A stretch of DNA of 64,000 nt from Aurantiacibacter zhengii (lineage in GTDB: Bacteria > Pseudomonadota > Alphaproteobacteria > Sphingomonadales > Sphingomonadaceae). The notes below the pieces were generated by a model. That model made no database searches, was not told the origin of the DNA, and saw only the letters and a program-made list of their open reading frames with translations. Location of the stretch: NCBI RefSeq assembly GCF_003584125.1, contig NZ_QXFL01000002.1:124001-188000 (forward strand). The letters are read 5' to 3'. The position numbers and the translations under genes are program-made. Positions 35,692 through 45,195 of this stretch are shown piece by piece; within the stretch, counting starts at the first letter, position 1, and the number at the start of each line of letters is the position of its first letter.

Positions 35692-36426
35692 TCAATCCCC
35701 CGCCAGCAACGCGGTAATCCGCCACCGCTCGTTGCGGCGGCTGGCGATCAGGCGGTAGTCGATGATGCTGCGCAGCTTGTCGCGGGCGATGTAGCCTTCC
35801 ACTTCGGCCCCGCCATCGGGGTTGGTCCAGCGTATCGGTGCGAATTCGTTGCCGCCCGGTTCCGGCAGGATGATAACGGCATCCCAGGATACCTGCTCCT
35901 GCGTCTCCGTATCGCTGCCCGGCCCTTCGTAGATCGGCACATCCTCGCCGGTGACGATAGCCCCGGCATAGGGATCGACGGGGATTTCCTGCGCGAAATA
36001 CCAGGGAATCGTGATTCCGCCGGTATTGTCCGCGGCGCAGCCCAGTTCCAGCATCTTGGCGAGCGTATCCCAGAACGCACCATCGTCTGCGGCAAGCCGC
36101 TTGCGCAGTTCGGCCTTGCCCGAACCGCCGCCGAAATCGAGTTTCACGTCGTCCGCCGCCAGCGCCAGGAAAGCATCGGCATCGCGCATGTCGATGGCCG
36201 CTTGCACGCTGGCGAGAAAATCGACCGCGCCGGGCATGTCGTTGCATTCGTTTCGCGGCGCCCACGGCCCAGCAGGCGTAGCCTCGGCGGCTGGGGTGCT
36301 CTCCACCTCGGCTACCAGTTCCTCCACCCCGCGCTCCAGCCGGTCCGATGGTGGATCGCTACGGTCGCAGGCGGCAAGAATGGCCAGCAACGGCAGGGTG
36401 ACGCCGATGGCGCGCGCGATTTTCAT
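35692..36426 (-). CDS. Hypothetical lipoprotein
   Basis: 244 residues. Signal ending LAAC (about 17-20) marks a lipoprotein. The rest includes FLALAADDVKLDFGGGSG, resembling NTF2-like or SnoaL-type folds, and an SH3-like tail (VPIYEGPGSDTETQEQVSWD ... GYIARDKL). Function unknown. It overlaps the rmuC stop (ATGA, 36423-36426). Confidence 0.7.
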   Translation of the reverse strand: MKIARAIGVTLPLLAILAACDRSDPPSDRLERGVEELVAEVESTPAAEATPAGPWAPRNECNDMPGAVDFLASVQAAIDMRDADAFLALAADDVKLDFGGGSGKAELRKRLAADDGAFWDTLAKMLELGCAADNTGGITIPWYFAQEIPVDPYAGAIVTGEDVPIYEGPGSDTETQEQVSWDAVIILPEPGGNEFAPIRWTNPDGGAEVEGYIARDKLRSIIDYRLIASRRNERWRITALLAGD

Positions 36427-37865
36427 GATGTTTCCGAAGCCTCCTCGCTCTCTTTGCTATCAATAAGCAGGGCTTCTTCCGGTTCCGCAAGATCGGACAA
36501 GCCGTAGGTAGGATTTTTCTCGATCGGCTCGATCTCCTCGATCTCCTTCTTGCCGATCTCGATACCTTTTTCGGCGAGGCGCCGACCGGAGGACAGCACG
36601 TTGCGCTCGAAGCTGCCGACAAACTTGTTGTAGTTGTTCACCGCGCTTTCCAGCCCGCCGCCAACGCGCTTGAGATGCTCCGAGGCTACCCGCAGGCGGT
36701 CGTACAGTTCTGCGCCCATCCGCCCAATTTCCTGCGCCTCCTTCGCCAGCGCATCCTGCCGCCAGACCTGCGCCACCGTACGCGCGATGGCGACGAGGTT
36801 GGTGGGCGTTGCCAGCAGCACCTTGTTGTCGAAAGCGAAGTCCCACAGCGTGGGGTCAGCCTCCAGCGCGGCGGCCACGAAATGTTCGCCCGGCACGAAC
36901 ATCACCACATAATCGGGCGCTTCCTCGAACTGGCTCTGGTAACTCTTCGCGCCCAGCGTCTGCACGTGGTTGCGCATCGACTTGGCATGAAGCGCCATGT
37001 GCCGCTTGCGCTCCTCGTCATCGTCCGCCTCGAATGCGGCCTGGTAAGCATTGAGCGAGACCTTCGAATCGATCACTAGCTTCTTCTGCCCCGGCACATT
37101 GACGATGGCATCGGGGCGCAGCCGCCCCTCCTCCGTTTCCATCGACTGTTCGAGGTGAAAATCGGTGTGCTCGGCCAGCCCGCACTGTTCCAGCAGGTTC
37201 TGCAAGGCCCGCTCGCCCCAGCGCCCGCGCGCCTTGGGGGCATTGGTCAGCGAGTTGCCCAGCCGCTGCGCCTCGCGCCGCACTTCTTCCTGACCCAGCC
37301 GCATCGTCTCGATCTGCTGGTGGAGCTTGGAAAAGGCATCGCTGCGCTGCGCTTCCAGCGCGCCGACGTGCTGCTCGTACTTCTCCAGCCGGTCGTTCAC
37401 CGGCTTGAGCAGGTTGGCGACGGCTTCCTTGTTGGCCTTTTCCGAATTGCCGAAACGCTCGGCAGCATCGGCGATGAACTTCTCCTGTGCCTTGCTGAGC
37501 ACTTCGCTGCCCGCGGCGCGGAACTGGGTGAGCAGTTCCTCTCGCGCTTCCTTCATCAGGGCGATCTGCCGGTCGTGGTTGGCCTTGTCGGCCTCCAACG
37601 TGGCGAGCCGGTTGCGCGCGCTGTCGCGCTCCTCCCGCACGGCATCGAGCTGGCTTTCCAGCCCGTCAGCCCGCTGCGCGCGGACAGTGGCGTTTTCCAG
37701 GTCGATCACGGCGCGGCGAAACTTCTCGTCCAGGTCTCTTGCCGCGGCATCCCGCTCCGCATGCCGCTCTCGCCAGTCGGCAACCGAGCGGGCACCGAGG
37801 AAATAACCGATTGCGCCGGTGGCCAGGGCCACCACCACGAAAAGCACCAGAATGACGGGATCCAT
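36423..37865 (-). CDS. rmuC: DNA recombination protein RmuC
   Basis: 480 residues. One N-terminal helix (ILVLFVVVALATGAIGYFLG), a long coiled coil (about 40-190), and the nuclease-like C-terminal domain with RGRWGERALQNLLEQCGL, LVIDSKVSLNAYQAA and VMFVPGEHFVAAAL, the PD-(D/E)xK-type core. RmuC limits inversion at short inverted repeats. A lipoprotein gene overlaps its stop. Confidence 0.92.
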   Translation of the reverse strand: MDPVILVLFVVVALATGAIGYFLGARSVADWRERHAERDAAARDLDEKFRRAVIDLENATVRAQRADGLESQLDAVREERDSARNRLATLEADKANHDRQIALMKEAREELLTQFRAAGSEVLSKAQEKFIADAAERFGNSEKANKEAVANLLKPVNDRLEKYEQHVGALEAQRSDAFSKLHQQIETMRLGQEEVRREAQRLGNSLTNAPKARGRWGERALQNLLEQCGLAEHTDFHLEQSMETEEGRLRPDAIVNVPGQKKLVIDSKVSLNAYQAAFEADDDEERKRHMALHAKSMRNHVQTLGAKSYQSQFEEAPDYVVMFVPGEHFVAAALEADPTLWDFAFDNKVLLATPTNLVAIARTVAQVWRQDALAKEAQEIGRMGAELYDRLRVASEHLKRVGGGLESAVNNYNKFVGSFERNVLSSGRRLAEKGIEIGKKEIEEIEPIEKNPTYGLSDLAEPEEALLIDSKESEEASETS

Positions 37866-38034
37866 AAGAGGCCTTGCAACAGATAGGAACGAAACGCGAA
37901 CCTAGCTGCCAGCACCGAACCCCGCAAGCAGGCCCACGCGTAATCCACGAAGATGTCGGTGATTATGGTGGACAGGCTCCGCCAAATCGTCTGCGTTAGC
38001 CGCAAATTGTGATGCGTGCCTGACAGGGGAAACA

Positions 38035-39696
38035 ATGCCCACCGATATCGAGATCGCCCGCCAGGCGACGCTGAAACCCATTGCCGAGGTAGCTGGCGCG
38101 GCAGGCATCCCCGGCGATGCCGTAATCCCGTTCGGCAGGCACAAGGCCAAGATCGACACGGCGCTGCTGCCCGATGCACCGCAGGGCAAGCTGATCCTTG
38201 TCACCGCCATCAATCCCACGCCTGCGGGTGAAGGCAAGACCACCACCTCGGTCGGCCTGTCCGATGCGCTGCACCGGATCGGGAAGAAGGCCATGCTGTG
38301 CCTGCGCGAGCCTTCGCTGGGCCCGTGTTTCGGCATGAAGGGCGGCGGCGCTGGCGGCGGCAAGTCGCAGGTGATGCCGATGGACGAGATCAACCTGCAC
38401 TTCACCGGCGATTTCCACGCCATCACCAGCGCCCACAACCTGCTGGCGGCGATGATCGACAACTCGATCTACTGGGGCAATCCGCTCGACATCGACGTGC
38501 GGCGCGTCACCTGGAAGCGCGTGCTGGACATGAACGACCGGGCGCTGCGCCAGATCGTCGGCCCGCTAGGCGGCGCTGCCAACGGTTTCCCGCGCGAGAG
38601 CGGTTTCGACATTACCGTGGCGAGCGAGATCATGGCGATCCTGTGCCTCGCCAGCGACCTTTCGGACCTGCAAAGGCGGCTGGGTGATATCGTCGTGGCC
38701 TATACCCGCAAGCGGGAGCCGGTCTACTGCCGCGACATCAAGGCCGACAGCGCGATGACCGTGCTGCTGAAGGACGCCATCCTGCCGAACCTGGTGCAGA
38801 CGCTGGAAAACCGCCCTGCCCTGCTGCACGGCGGCCCTTTCGCCAACATCGCCCACGGTTGCAATTCGGTGATCGCCACGCGCACCGCGCTGACCCTGGC
38901 GGACTACGTGGTGACGGAGGCGGGCTTCGGCGCGGACCTTGGCGCGGAGAAATTCCTCGACATCAAGTGCCGGCTGGCGGGCCTGAAGCCCGATGCCATC
39001 GTGCTGGTGGCCACGGTGCGGGCGCTGAAGATGAACGGCGGGGTTGCCAAGGCCGATCTGGGCGAGCCCGATGCCGATGCCGTGCGCACGGGTGCGGTAA
39101 ACCTCAAGCGGCACATCGAGAACCTGAAGAAATTCGGTGTCACCCCTACGGTCGCCATCAACCACTTCCATCTTGATACGGACGAGGAAATCGCCGTGAT
39201 CCGGGAAATGGCCGGGGAATTCGGCGCCGATGCCGTTATCTGCAAGCACTGGGCCGAGGGCGGTGCGGGCGCTGAGGAACTGGCCGGGATCGTCGCCGCC
39301 AAGGCCGATGCGGGCGCGTCCGGGTTCAGCCCGCTCTATCCCGATGACATGCCGCTGGCGGACAAGATCACCACCGTTGCAACGGAAATCTACCGCGCGT
39401 CCGTTGTCCATTTCGACGGCGGCACCGCAAGGCAGCTGAAGCAGTGGGAGGAAATGGGCTACGGCAAGCTGCCGGTGTGCATGGCGAAGACGCAGTACAG
39501 CTTCTCGACCGACCCGGCCAAGCTCGGCGCGCCGGAAAACCACGAGGTGGCGATCCGCGAAGTGCGCCTGTCCGCCGGGGCCGGGTTCGTGGTCGCCATC
39601 GCCGGCGACATCATGACCATGCCCGGCCTGCCCAGGGTGCCAGCCGCAGAAAGCATCCATCTGGACGAGAATGGCCAGATAGAGGGGCTGTTCTAG
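38035..39696 (+). CDS. fhs: Formate-tetrahydrofolate ligase
   Basis: 553 residues. ATP-dependent formation of 10-formyl-THF from formate. [19 protein letters not shown] (61-79) is the P-loop signature, and [19 protein letters not shown] the conserved stretch. SHRIVDF-type downstream elements ([24 protein letters not shown]) are present. Feeds formate into one-carbon metabolism. Divergent from rmuC; convergent with DUF1622. Confidence 0.96.
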   Translation: MPTDIEIARQATLKPIAEVAGAAGIPGDAVIPFGRHKAKIDTALLPDAPQGKLILVTAINPTPAGEGKTTTSVGLSDALHRIGKKAMLCLREPSLGPCFGMKGGGAGGGKSQVMPMDEINLHFTGDFHAITSAHNLLAAMIDNSIYWGNPLDIDVRRVTWKRVLDMNDRALRQIVGPLGGAANGFPRESGFDITVASEIMAILCLASDLSDLQRRLGDIVVAYTRKREPVYCRDIKADSAMTVLLKDAILPNLVQTLENRPALLHGGPFANIAHGCNSVIATRTALTLADYVVTEAGFGADLGAEKFLDIKCRLAGLKPDAIVLVATVRALKMNGGVAKADLGEPDADAVRTGAVNLKRHIENLKKFGVTPTVAINHFHLDTDEEIAVIREMAGEFGADAVICKHWAEGGAGAEELAGIVAAKADAGASGFSPLYPDDMPLADKITTVATEIYRASVVHFDGGTARQLKQWEEMGYGKLPVCMAKTQYSFSTDPAKLGAPENHEVAIREVRLSAGAGFVVAIAGDIMTMPGLPRVPAAESIHLDENGQIEGLF

Positions 39697-39712
39697 CCCG
39701 CAGTGGCACCAA

Positions 39713-40099
39713 TCAGTTCTTTGTTTCGGAAGGTCGCTGCTGCCAGGGCCACTTGCCGTCGATCTCGACTTCGAGGCTGAACGACAGGAACGTCCGGATC
39801 AGCACGATCCCGCCAAGCACCACGATGCTGGCCAGTGTCGGTTCGACCGAAACGGTGCGGATGATGTCGGCTGCGACCAGCAGCTCCAGGCCGGTAAGGA
39901 TCGAGCGGCCCAGGGTCTTGCGAAACGCGGGCACCAGATCATGGCCATCGTCCGCAAACGGACTGCCGCCGCCGAACAGGCCACGCCCGAAGCGGGCAAT
40001 CGCCAGCAGGGTACCAAGAATGATGACGGCGATGCCGGCAATTTCGAAAAGCCGCGATACCGCTACGGCGAACTCCAGCATCTGTGCGTCGGTGATCAT
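39713..40099 (-). CDS. DUF1622 membrane protein
   Basis: 128 residues with three predicted helices (FEIAGIAVIILGTLLAI, FRKTLGRSILTGLELLVAADI, and IVVLGGIVLIRTFLSFSLEV). This pattern matches DUF1622, whose role is unknown. GAGGAC lies just before ATG 40099. Confidence 0.85.
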   Translation of the reverse strand: MITDAQMLEFAVAVSRLFEIAGIAVIILGTLLAIARFGRGLFGGGSPFADDGHDLVPAFRKTLGRSILTGLELLVAADIIRTVSVEPTLASIVVLGGIVLIRTFLSFSLEVEIDGKWPWQQRPSETKN

Positions 40100-40183
40100 A
40101 AGTCCTCAATCGGCCACGGCCCGTCCCGGTTCCGAGGAACGCGAAGCCTCCGTCGTTCGTCAGTAGGGCGAAGGAGAATTACA

Positions 40184-40588
40184 ATGTCGATCAAGGAAAT
40201 GATCAAGGACCACCCGCAGGTGGGCAGCGACTACAACGAACAACTGGGCGAGGCGGTAAAGCACGCGATGTACTGCGCGGCGATCTGCAATTCGTGCGCC
40301 GACGCCTGCAATGCCGAGGAAGGCGACATGAGCGAATGCATTCGCAAATGCCTCGACTGCTCGGACATCTGCCAGGCCGTAAGCCGCGTGGCCGCCCGCC
40401 GCACCCACGGCAACACAGTGGTGATCAAGTCGCTGCTGGAAGCCTGCATCATCGCGTGCAAGGTCTGCGCGGAAGAGTGCGCCAAGCACGACAACCCGCA
40501 CTGCAACCGGTGCGAGCGGATGTGCCGCGAGTGCATGGAAGACTGCACGAAGGCGCTGCAGGGCATGGTCGAAACCGCCACCGCTTAA
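40184..40588 (+). CDS. Four-helix copper-storage-like protein (DUF326 type)
   Basis: 134 residues with 17 or so Cys in C-x2-3-C spacing (CAAICNSCADACNA, CIRKCLDCSDIC, CIIACKVCAEECAKHDNPHC, CERMCRECMEDC), the pattern of the cytosolic copper-storage proteins Csp. No signal peptide, so a cytosolic copper sponge is likely. AAGGAG at 40171-40176 precedes ATG 40184. Confidence 0.85.
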   Translation: MSIKEMIKDHPQVGSDYNEQLGEAVKHAMYCAAICNSCADACNAEEGDMSECIRKCLDCSDICQAVSRVAARRTHGNTVVIKSLLEACIIACKVCAEECAKHDNPHCNRCERMCRECMEDCTKALQGMVETATA

Positions 40589-40703
40589 GCGCGAACCGGC
40601 CAATTCCACTCCCATTCAGATAGACGGGCCTATCATCTTTTCATAAGAAATTGGCAGGAACCGCGGCGGCAGGCCGCGGCCCGCTATCTGGATAGGACAT
40701 GCA

Positions 40704-40838
40704 ATGCGTTTGAAAACCGCTCTTCTTGGCCTGCTGCTGGGCAGCGCCGTGCTGGCGCTTCCCGCCTGCAACGCCGTTCGCGGTCTCGGCCAGGATCTGA
40801 AGTCCGTTGCCGACGCTGGCGAGGAAGCCATCGACTGA
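40704..40838 (+). CDS. Entericidin-family lipoprotein
   Basis: 44-residue lipoprotein: signal MRLKTALLGLLLGSAVLALP, lipobox LPAC, then NAVRGLGQDLKSVADAG, the entericidin A/B pattern. Such proteins are small envelope lipoproteins induced in stationary phase. A terminator follows at once. Confidence 0.8.
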   Translation: MRLKTALLGLLLGSAVLALPACNAVRGLGQDLKSVADAGEEAID

Positions 40839-40842
40839 ACGA

Positions 40843-40870
40843 AAAAGGGCGCCGTGCTGGTGCCCTTTTC
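40843..40870 (+). terminator. Terminator after the entericidin gene
   Basis: AAGGGCGCC (40845-40853) pairs with GGTGCCCTT (40859-40867), flanked by AAAA and TTTTC, so it can work on both strands. Confidence 0.85.
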
Positions 40871-40892
40871 TGTTATCGGCTTCGATACCCCG

Positions 40893-41090
40893 TTACCGGT
40901 CTTGCGCCTCGCGCCGGGCGAGCCTGTTCAGGATGAACCGGTAACCCACGGTGAACGTGACGAACGAGAACGCGAACCGGGTCGCCAGTTCACCCATCTC
41001 CGGAGAATGGCGAAACAAATCCCACAGCGAAATGCCGACCGCAAAAAGCAGCCCACTGATCGCTGACTGCTTCCAGCTCATCCGCTGCAT
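40893..41090 (-). CDS. Small membrane protein
   Basis: 65 residues, not recognised. One or two hydrophobic stretches (AISGLLFAVGISLWDLF and ATRFAFSFVTFTVGYRFIL) and a basic tail. Its ATG overlaps the def stop (TGATG), so it is likely co-translated. Confidence 0.6.
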   Translation of the reverse strand: MQRMSWKQSAISGLLFAVGISLWDLFRHSPEMGELATRFAFSFVTFTVGYRFILNRLARREAQDR

Positions 41091-41653
41091 CAGGCAGCAC
41101 GCGCCTTTTGCAGCTTCTTAAGCGCCATCGACCGCTTCAGGCGGCTGAGGTGGTCGATGAACAGGATGCCGTTGAGGTGGTCCATCTCGTGCTGGATGCA
41201 GACCGCCAGCATGCCGTCCATTTCCTCTTCGTGGGTGTTCCCCTCGAGATCCTGCCAGCGCACCCGGCATTTGGACGGGCGTTCCACGTCGGCGTAAATG
41301 TCGGGCACCGAAAGGCAGCCTTCCTGGTAGCTCTTGGTATCGTCCGACGGATTGAGGATTTCGGGATTCACGAACACGCGCGGATCGTTGATGATCGGCT
41401 GGTGCGTATGGGCATGCCCATCGTGATCGCAGGGCACCGGCTCTGCATCGGGGTCTTCTTCCTGCAGGTCGATCACCAGCAGGCGGATCGGTTCGCCCAC
41501 CTGGATCGCGGCCAGCCCGATGCCATGCGCGGCGTACATCGTCTCGAACATGTCATCGACGAGGGTTTTCAGGTTATCGTCGAATGTCTCCACCGGAGAC
41601 GAGACGACTTTCAGCCGGGGATCCGGCGCTTCCAGGATTTCACGAATAGCCAT
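41090..41653 (-). CDS. def: Peptide deformylase with His-rich insert
   Basis: 187 residues. Removes formyl from N-terminal Met. All three motifs are present: GIGLAAIQ (44-51), EGCLS (111-115) and HEMDH (155-159). Between motifs 1 and 2 lies CDHDGHAHTHQP (75-86), an insert absent from typical bacterial deformylases. Start ATG 41653, twelve codons shorter than the open frame. Linked in biochemistry to fmt just beyond recR. Confidence 0.95.
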   Translation of the reverse strand: MAIREILEAPDPRLKVVSSPVETFDDNLKTLVDDMFETMYAAHGIGLAAIQVGEPIRLLVIDLQEEDPDAEPVPCDHDGHAHTHQPIINDPRVFVNPEILNPSDDTKSYQEGCLSVPDIYADVERPSKCRVRWQDLEGNTHEEEMDGMLAVCIQHEMDHLNGILFIDHLSRLKRSMALKKLQKARAA

Positions 41654-41704
41654 GCCTGCAAGTATAGGGAGCCTGTGCTTAACCTGCAATTGCCGGTTGC
41701 ACGA

Positions 41705-42301
41705 TCACCCCAAGGGGCGCCGCGCCCGCAGCGCCTGGGCCAGAGTACCTTCGTCGAGGTAGTCCAGTTCTCCGCCCACCGGCAGGCCATGGGCAAGCTG
41801 GGTGATGCGCACCGGGTGCCCTTCCAGCCGCTCGGCGATGTAGTGCGCGGTGGTCTGCCCCTCCAGCGTGGCGTTCATTGCCAGCACCACCTCATCCACT
41901 CCGCCCTGCTCCACGCGGCCCAGCAGGCTGTCGATCGCAAGGTCCTCGGGCCTGATGCCGTCGAGCGCGGAAAGTCTGCCGCCCAGCACGTGAAACGTGC
42001 CGGTGAACAGCCGCGCACGGTCCAGCGCCCACAGGTCCGCCACGTCCTCCACCACGCAGATGGACTTGGGGTCGCGCTTCGGATTGGCGCAGATGGTGCA
42101 CGGGTTCTGCGTATCCACGTTGCCGCAGGTGTCGCACTCCACCAGCTTTTCCTTCACCGTGCCCAGCGCATCGAGCACCTGGTCGAGCGCGGTTTCGCGG
42201 TGTTTCACCAGCCACAGCACTGCGCGGCGCGCCGAGCGCGGGCCGAGGCCCGGCAGGCGCGCCAGGGCAGAGGCCAGGTTTTCGATTTCGCTAGAGGCCA
42301 T
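41705..42301 (-). CDS. recR: Recombination protein RecR
   Basis: 198 residues. [17 protein letters not shown] is the helix-hairpin-helix; [16 protein letters not shown] (about 57-72) the zinc finger; [11 protein letters not shown] begins the Toprim domain. Loads RecA with RecF/RecO at gaps. AGGAAG lies before ATG 42301. Confidence 0.95.
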   Translation of the reverse strand: MASSEIENLASALARLPGLGPRSARRAVLWLVKHRETALDQVLDALGTVKEKLVECDTCGNVDTQNPCTICANPKRDPKSICVVEDVADLWALDRARLFTGTFHVLGGRLSALDGIRPEDLAIDSLLGRVEQGGVDEVVLAMNATLEGQTTAHYIAERLEGHPVRITQLAHGLPVGGELDYLDEGTLAQALRARRPLG

Positions 42302-42329
42302 TGCTACTTCCTAGACCGAATGGGCCACG

Positions 42330-42396
42330 CTTGTCGAAGCCCTGCCCTTCCTTTTCCCTCGCACTGAAGTAAGGACAGCCCTTCGACAAGCTCAGG
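42330..42396. repeat. REP-like inverted pair upstream of fmt
   Basis: CCTTCGACAAGCTCAGG at 42380-42396 equals the 9.7 kb element exactly. A degenerate reverse partner CTTGTCGAAG (42330-42339) lies 40 bases before it. Confidence 0.8.
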
Positions 42397-42415
42397 GTCA
42401 CGGATAAGAGAAGTA

Positions 42416-43321
42416 GTGCGCATAATCTTCATGGGAACGCCCGATTTCGCGGTGCCGACGCTGGATGCGCTGGTGGATGCCGGGCACGAGATGGCGGCCG
42501 TCTACAGCCAGCCGCCCAGCCGCGCCGGTCGCGGGAAGAAGGAGCGGCCTTCCCCCGTTCACGCGCGGGCAGAGCAACTAAGGATCGAAGTGCGCCATCC
42601 CGCCAGCCTGAAAGGCGCCGACGAACAGGCCGCGTTCGCCACGCTGGAGGCCGACGTGGCCGTGGTGGCCGCCTACGGCCTGCTATTGCCCCAGCCCATC
42701 CTGGACGCGCCGATACACGGTTGCCTGAATGTCCACGGATCACTGCTGCCGCGCTGGCGCGGGGCGGCACCCATCCACCGGGCGATACAGGCAGGCGATG
42801 CGCAGACCGGCATCACCATCATGCGCATGGAGGCTGGCCTCGACACCGGCCCGATGCTGTTGAAAGGTGCGACGCCGGTTGATCGCAAGACGACCGGCGA
42901 ACTGCACGACGAACTCGCGCAGATGGGCGCGCGGCTGATGGTGCAGGCGCTCGCGCAGATCGACACGCTGGAGGCCGAACGGCAGGACGACACGCTTGCC
43001 ACCTACGCTCCCAAGATCAGCAAGGCGGAAGCGAAACTCGATTTCACCAAGCCTGCCGAAGTGCTGGAGCGCGAAGTGCGCGCTTTCTCGCCTTTCCCCG
43101 GCAGCTGGTTCGAACTGGATGGAGAGCGCATCAAGTTGCTGCGCGCGGAACTGGCGGACGTGAGCGGAACGCCCGGAACCGTGCTGGACGAGCGCCTGAC
43201 CATCGCCTGTGGCACCGGCGCGATCCGCCCGGTGACCCTGCAACGCGCCGGAAAGCCTGCCATGGCGCTGGACGATTTCCTACGCGGCAATGCCGTTTCG
43301 CAAGGCATGAGTGCCGGATGA
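42416..43321 (+). CDS. fmt: Methionyl-tRNA formyltransferase
   Basis: 301 residues. Formylates initiator Met-tRNA using 10-formyl-[23 protein letters not shown] starts the domain; [20 protein letters not shown] is the formyl-THF site with catalytic Asn-His-Asp. Start GTG 42416 gives the usual MRIIFMGT. Its stop overlaps truA by ATGA. Confidence 0.96.
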   Translation: MRIIFMGTPDFAVPTLDALVDAGHEMAAVYSQPPSRAGRGKKERPSPVHARAEQLRIEVRHPASLKGADEQAAFATLEADVAVVAAYGLLLPQPILDAPIHGCLNVHGSLLPRWRGAAPIHRAIQAGDAQTGITIMRMEAGLDTGPMLLKGATPVDRKTTGELHDELAQMGARLMVQALAQIDTLEAERQDDTLATYAPKISKAEAKLDFTKPAEVLEREVRAFSPFPGSWFELDGERIKLLRAELADVSGTPGTVLDERLTIACGTGAIRPVTLQRAGKPAMALDDFLRGNAVSQGMSAG

Positions 43322-44067
43322 CCCGGTTCGCGCTTACGATCGAATTCGACGGCGGCCCGTTCTTTGGCCTGCAACGGCAGGCAGACGGCCCCAGCGTGCA
43401 GCAGAGCGTGGAGGAGGCCGCCCTGGCCGTGACCGGAGAAACCGTCACCCTGCACAGCGCCGGGCGTACCGACAGCGGCGTCCATGCCCTTGCCATGCGC
43501 AGCCATCTCGATATCGCGAAGAACATCGAGCCATTCCGGCTGATGGAAGCGCTCAATGCAAGGCTGCGGCCTGACCCGGTAGCCATCACGCACTGCGAGG
43601 TAAAACCCGACGACTGGCACGCGCGCTTTTCCTGCATCGGGCGCAGCTACGAATACCGCATCCGCAATCGCCGCTCACCGCTCACGCTGGAAAGAGGCCG
43701 CGCCTGGCATGTCGCCCGCCCGCTGGATGCCGAGGCCATGCACGAGGCGGCGCAGGCGCTGGTCGGACAACACGATTTCACCACCTTCCGCAGCGCGCAC
43801 TGCCAGGCGGCCAGTCCGGAAAAAACGCTGGACCGGCTCGATGTCACCCGCGAGGGCGACGCGGTGATCGTGCGTGCCGCCGCGCGCAGCTTCCTGCATC
43901 ACCAGGTCCGCTCGATGGTGGGGTGTCTTGCGCTTGTCGGCCAAGGCACTTGGAGGATAGAACAGATGGCTGAGGCGTTGGAAGCGAAAGACCGCTCCGC
44001 GCTAGGTCTCAACGCCCCGCCCGAGGGGCTGTATTTCGTAAAAGCCACATACCCGGAAGAGGAATAA
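43318..44067 (+). CDS. truA: tRNA pseudouridine synthase A
   Basis: 249 residues. Modifies U38-40 in the anticodon stem. [13 protein letters not shown] holds the catalytic Asp (about 53); [22 protein letters not shown] [18 protein letters not shown] is the second motif. ATGA overlap with fmt. Confidence 0.95.
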   Translation: MTRFALTIEFDGGPFFGLQRQADGPSVQQSVEEAALAVTGETVTLHSAGRTDSGVHALAMRSHLDIAKNIEPFRLMEALNARLRPDPVAITHCEVKPDDWHARFSCIGRSYEYRIRNRRSPLTLERGRAWHVARPLDAEAMHEAAQALVGQHDFTTFRSAHCQAASPEKTLDRLDVTREGDAVIVRAAARSFLHHQVRSMVGCLALVGQGTWRIEQMAEALEAKDRSALGLNAPPEGLYFVKATYPEEE

Positions 44068-44071
44068 CCGC

Positions 44072-45184
44072 ATGACTACCACCGGACGCCAGCTCACATC
44101 CACGCTCACCGCCGACAACACCATGGTGCTGGAGCTGGAGGAGAAGACCTTCCCCCAGCCGACCGGAAACCAGGTGCTGGTGAAGATGGAAGCAGCGCCG
44201 ATCAATCCGTCCGACCTGTTCCTGATGACCACCGGTGCCGATCTGCAGATGGCCGAATATTCGCCGGGCAAGGTGGTGATGCCCGTTGCCCCGCAAGTCG
44301 CCGCCGGACAGGCCGCGCGAAAGGGCAAGCCGCAGAAAGTCGGCAACGAAGGCGCGGGCGAGGTGATCGCTGCGGGTGAAGGCGAAATGGCGCAGGCGCT
44401 GCTGGGTCAGCGCGTGGCCTGCGTACCGGGCAGCGCGTTCAGCGAATATGCCATCGCCGATGCCATGATGTGCCTGCCGCTGGGCGATCACACCTCCGAA
44501 GAAGGCGCAAGTTCCTTCGTCAACCCCATGACTGCGCTGGGTTTTGCCGAAACCGCAAAGCGCGAGGGGCACAGCGCGATCATCCACGCCGCAGCCGCTT
44601 CGAACCTGGGTCAGATGCTGAACCGCATCTGCCAGGAAGACGGGCTTGGCCTCGTCAACATCGTGCGCAAGGAAGAACAGGCGCAGTTGCTGAAGGACCA
44701 GGGCGCGGCGCATGTCGTGAACAGCTCGGACGGTGATTTCGAGAAAAAGCTGGCCGAAGCCGTAGGCGCGACCGGGGCGTTCCTCGGCTTCGATCCCATC
44801 GGCGGCGGACAGACCACCGACACTTGCCTGCGCGCGATGGAGCGCGTCGCGGCGAAGGAAATGACCGAGTACAGCCGTTACGGCTCGAACAAGCAGAAGA
44901 AGATGTACATCTACGGCCGGCTGGAGTTGGCGCCGACGATCCTGACGCCCAGCTATGGTTTTTCCTGGACCGTCTCGGGCTGGCTGCTGATGCCCTTCCT
45001 CGAAAGCTGCGACATGCAGACCATGATGGCCCTGCGCCAGCGGGTGCAGCAGGGGCTGAAGACGACCTTTGCCAGTTCCTACAAGACCCGGGTCGATCTG
45101 GAAGGCATGCTCACCAAGGATGCCATGATGGACTACGCGCAAATGTCGACCGGAGAGAAATACCTGGTCACGCCGCACGGCTGA
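44072..45184 (+). CDS. Zinc-binding-type (MDR) dehydrogenase
   Basis: 370 residues of the medium-chain dehydrogenase superfamily. NPSDLFLMTTGADLQM and GNEGAGEVIAAGEGEMAQ form the GroES-like part; AAAASNLGQMLNRICQ is a cofactor-binding region. Classic catalytic zinc ligands are not evident, so quinone-oxidoreductase-like. 4 bp after truA. Confidence 0.85.
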   Translation: MTTTGRQLTSTLTADNTMVLELEEKTFPQPTGNQVLVKMEAAPINPSDLFLMTTGADLQMAEYSPGKVVMPVAPQVAAGQAARKGKPQKVGNEGAGEVIAAGEGEMAQALLGQRVACVPGSAFSEYAIADAMMCLPLGDHTSEEGASSFVNPMTALGFAETAKREGHSAIIHAAAASNLGQMLNRICQEDGLGLVNIVRKEEQAQLLKDQGAAHVVNSSDGDFEKKLAEAVGATGAFLGFDPIGGGQTTDTCLRAMERVAAKEMTEYSRYGSNKQKKMYIYGRLELAPTILTPSYGFSWTVSGWLLMPFLESCDMQTMMALRQRVQQGLKTTFASSYKTRVDLEGMLTKDAMMDYAQMSTGEKYLVTPHG

Positions 45185-45195
45185 GCGCCTTCGCG

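Noticed and set aside
35660-36265. Upstream extension of the small membrane protein frame
   Set aside because: Runs in another frame of the lipoprotein gene; the ribosome-binding site supports 35659.
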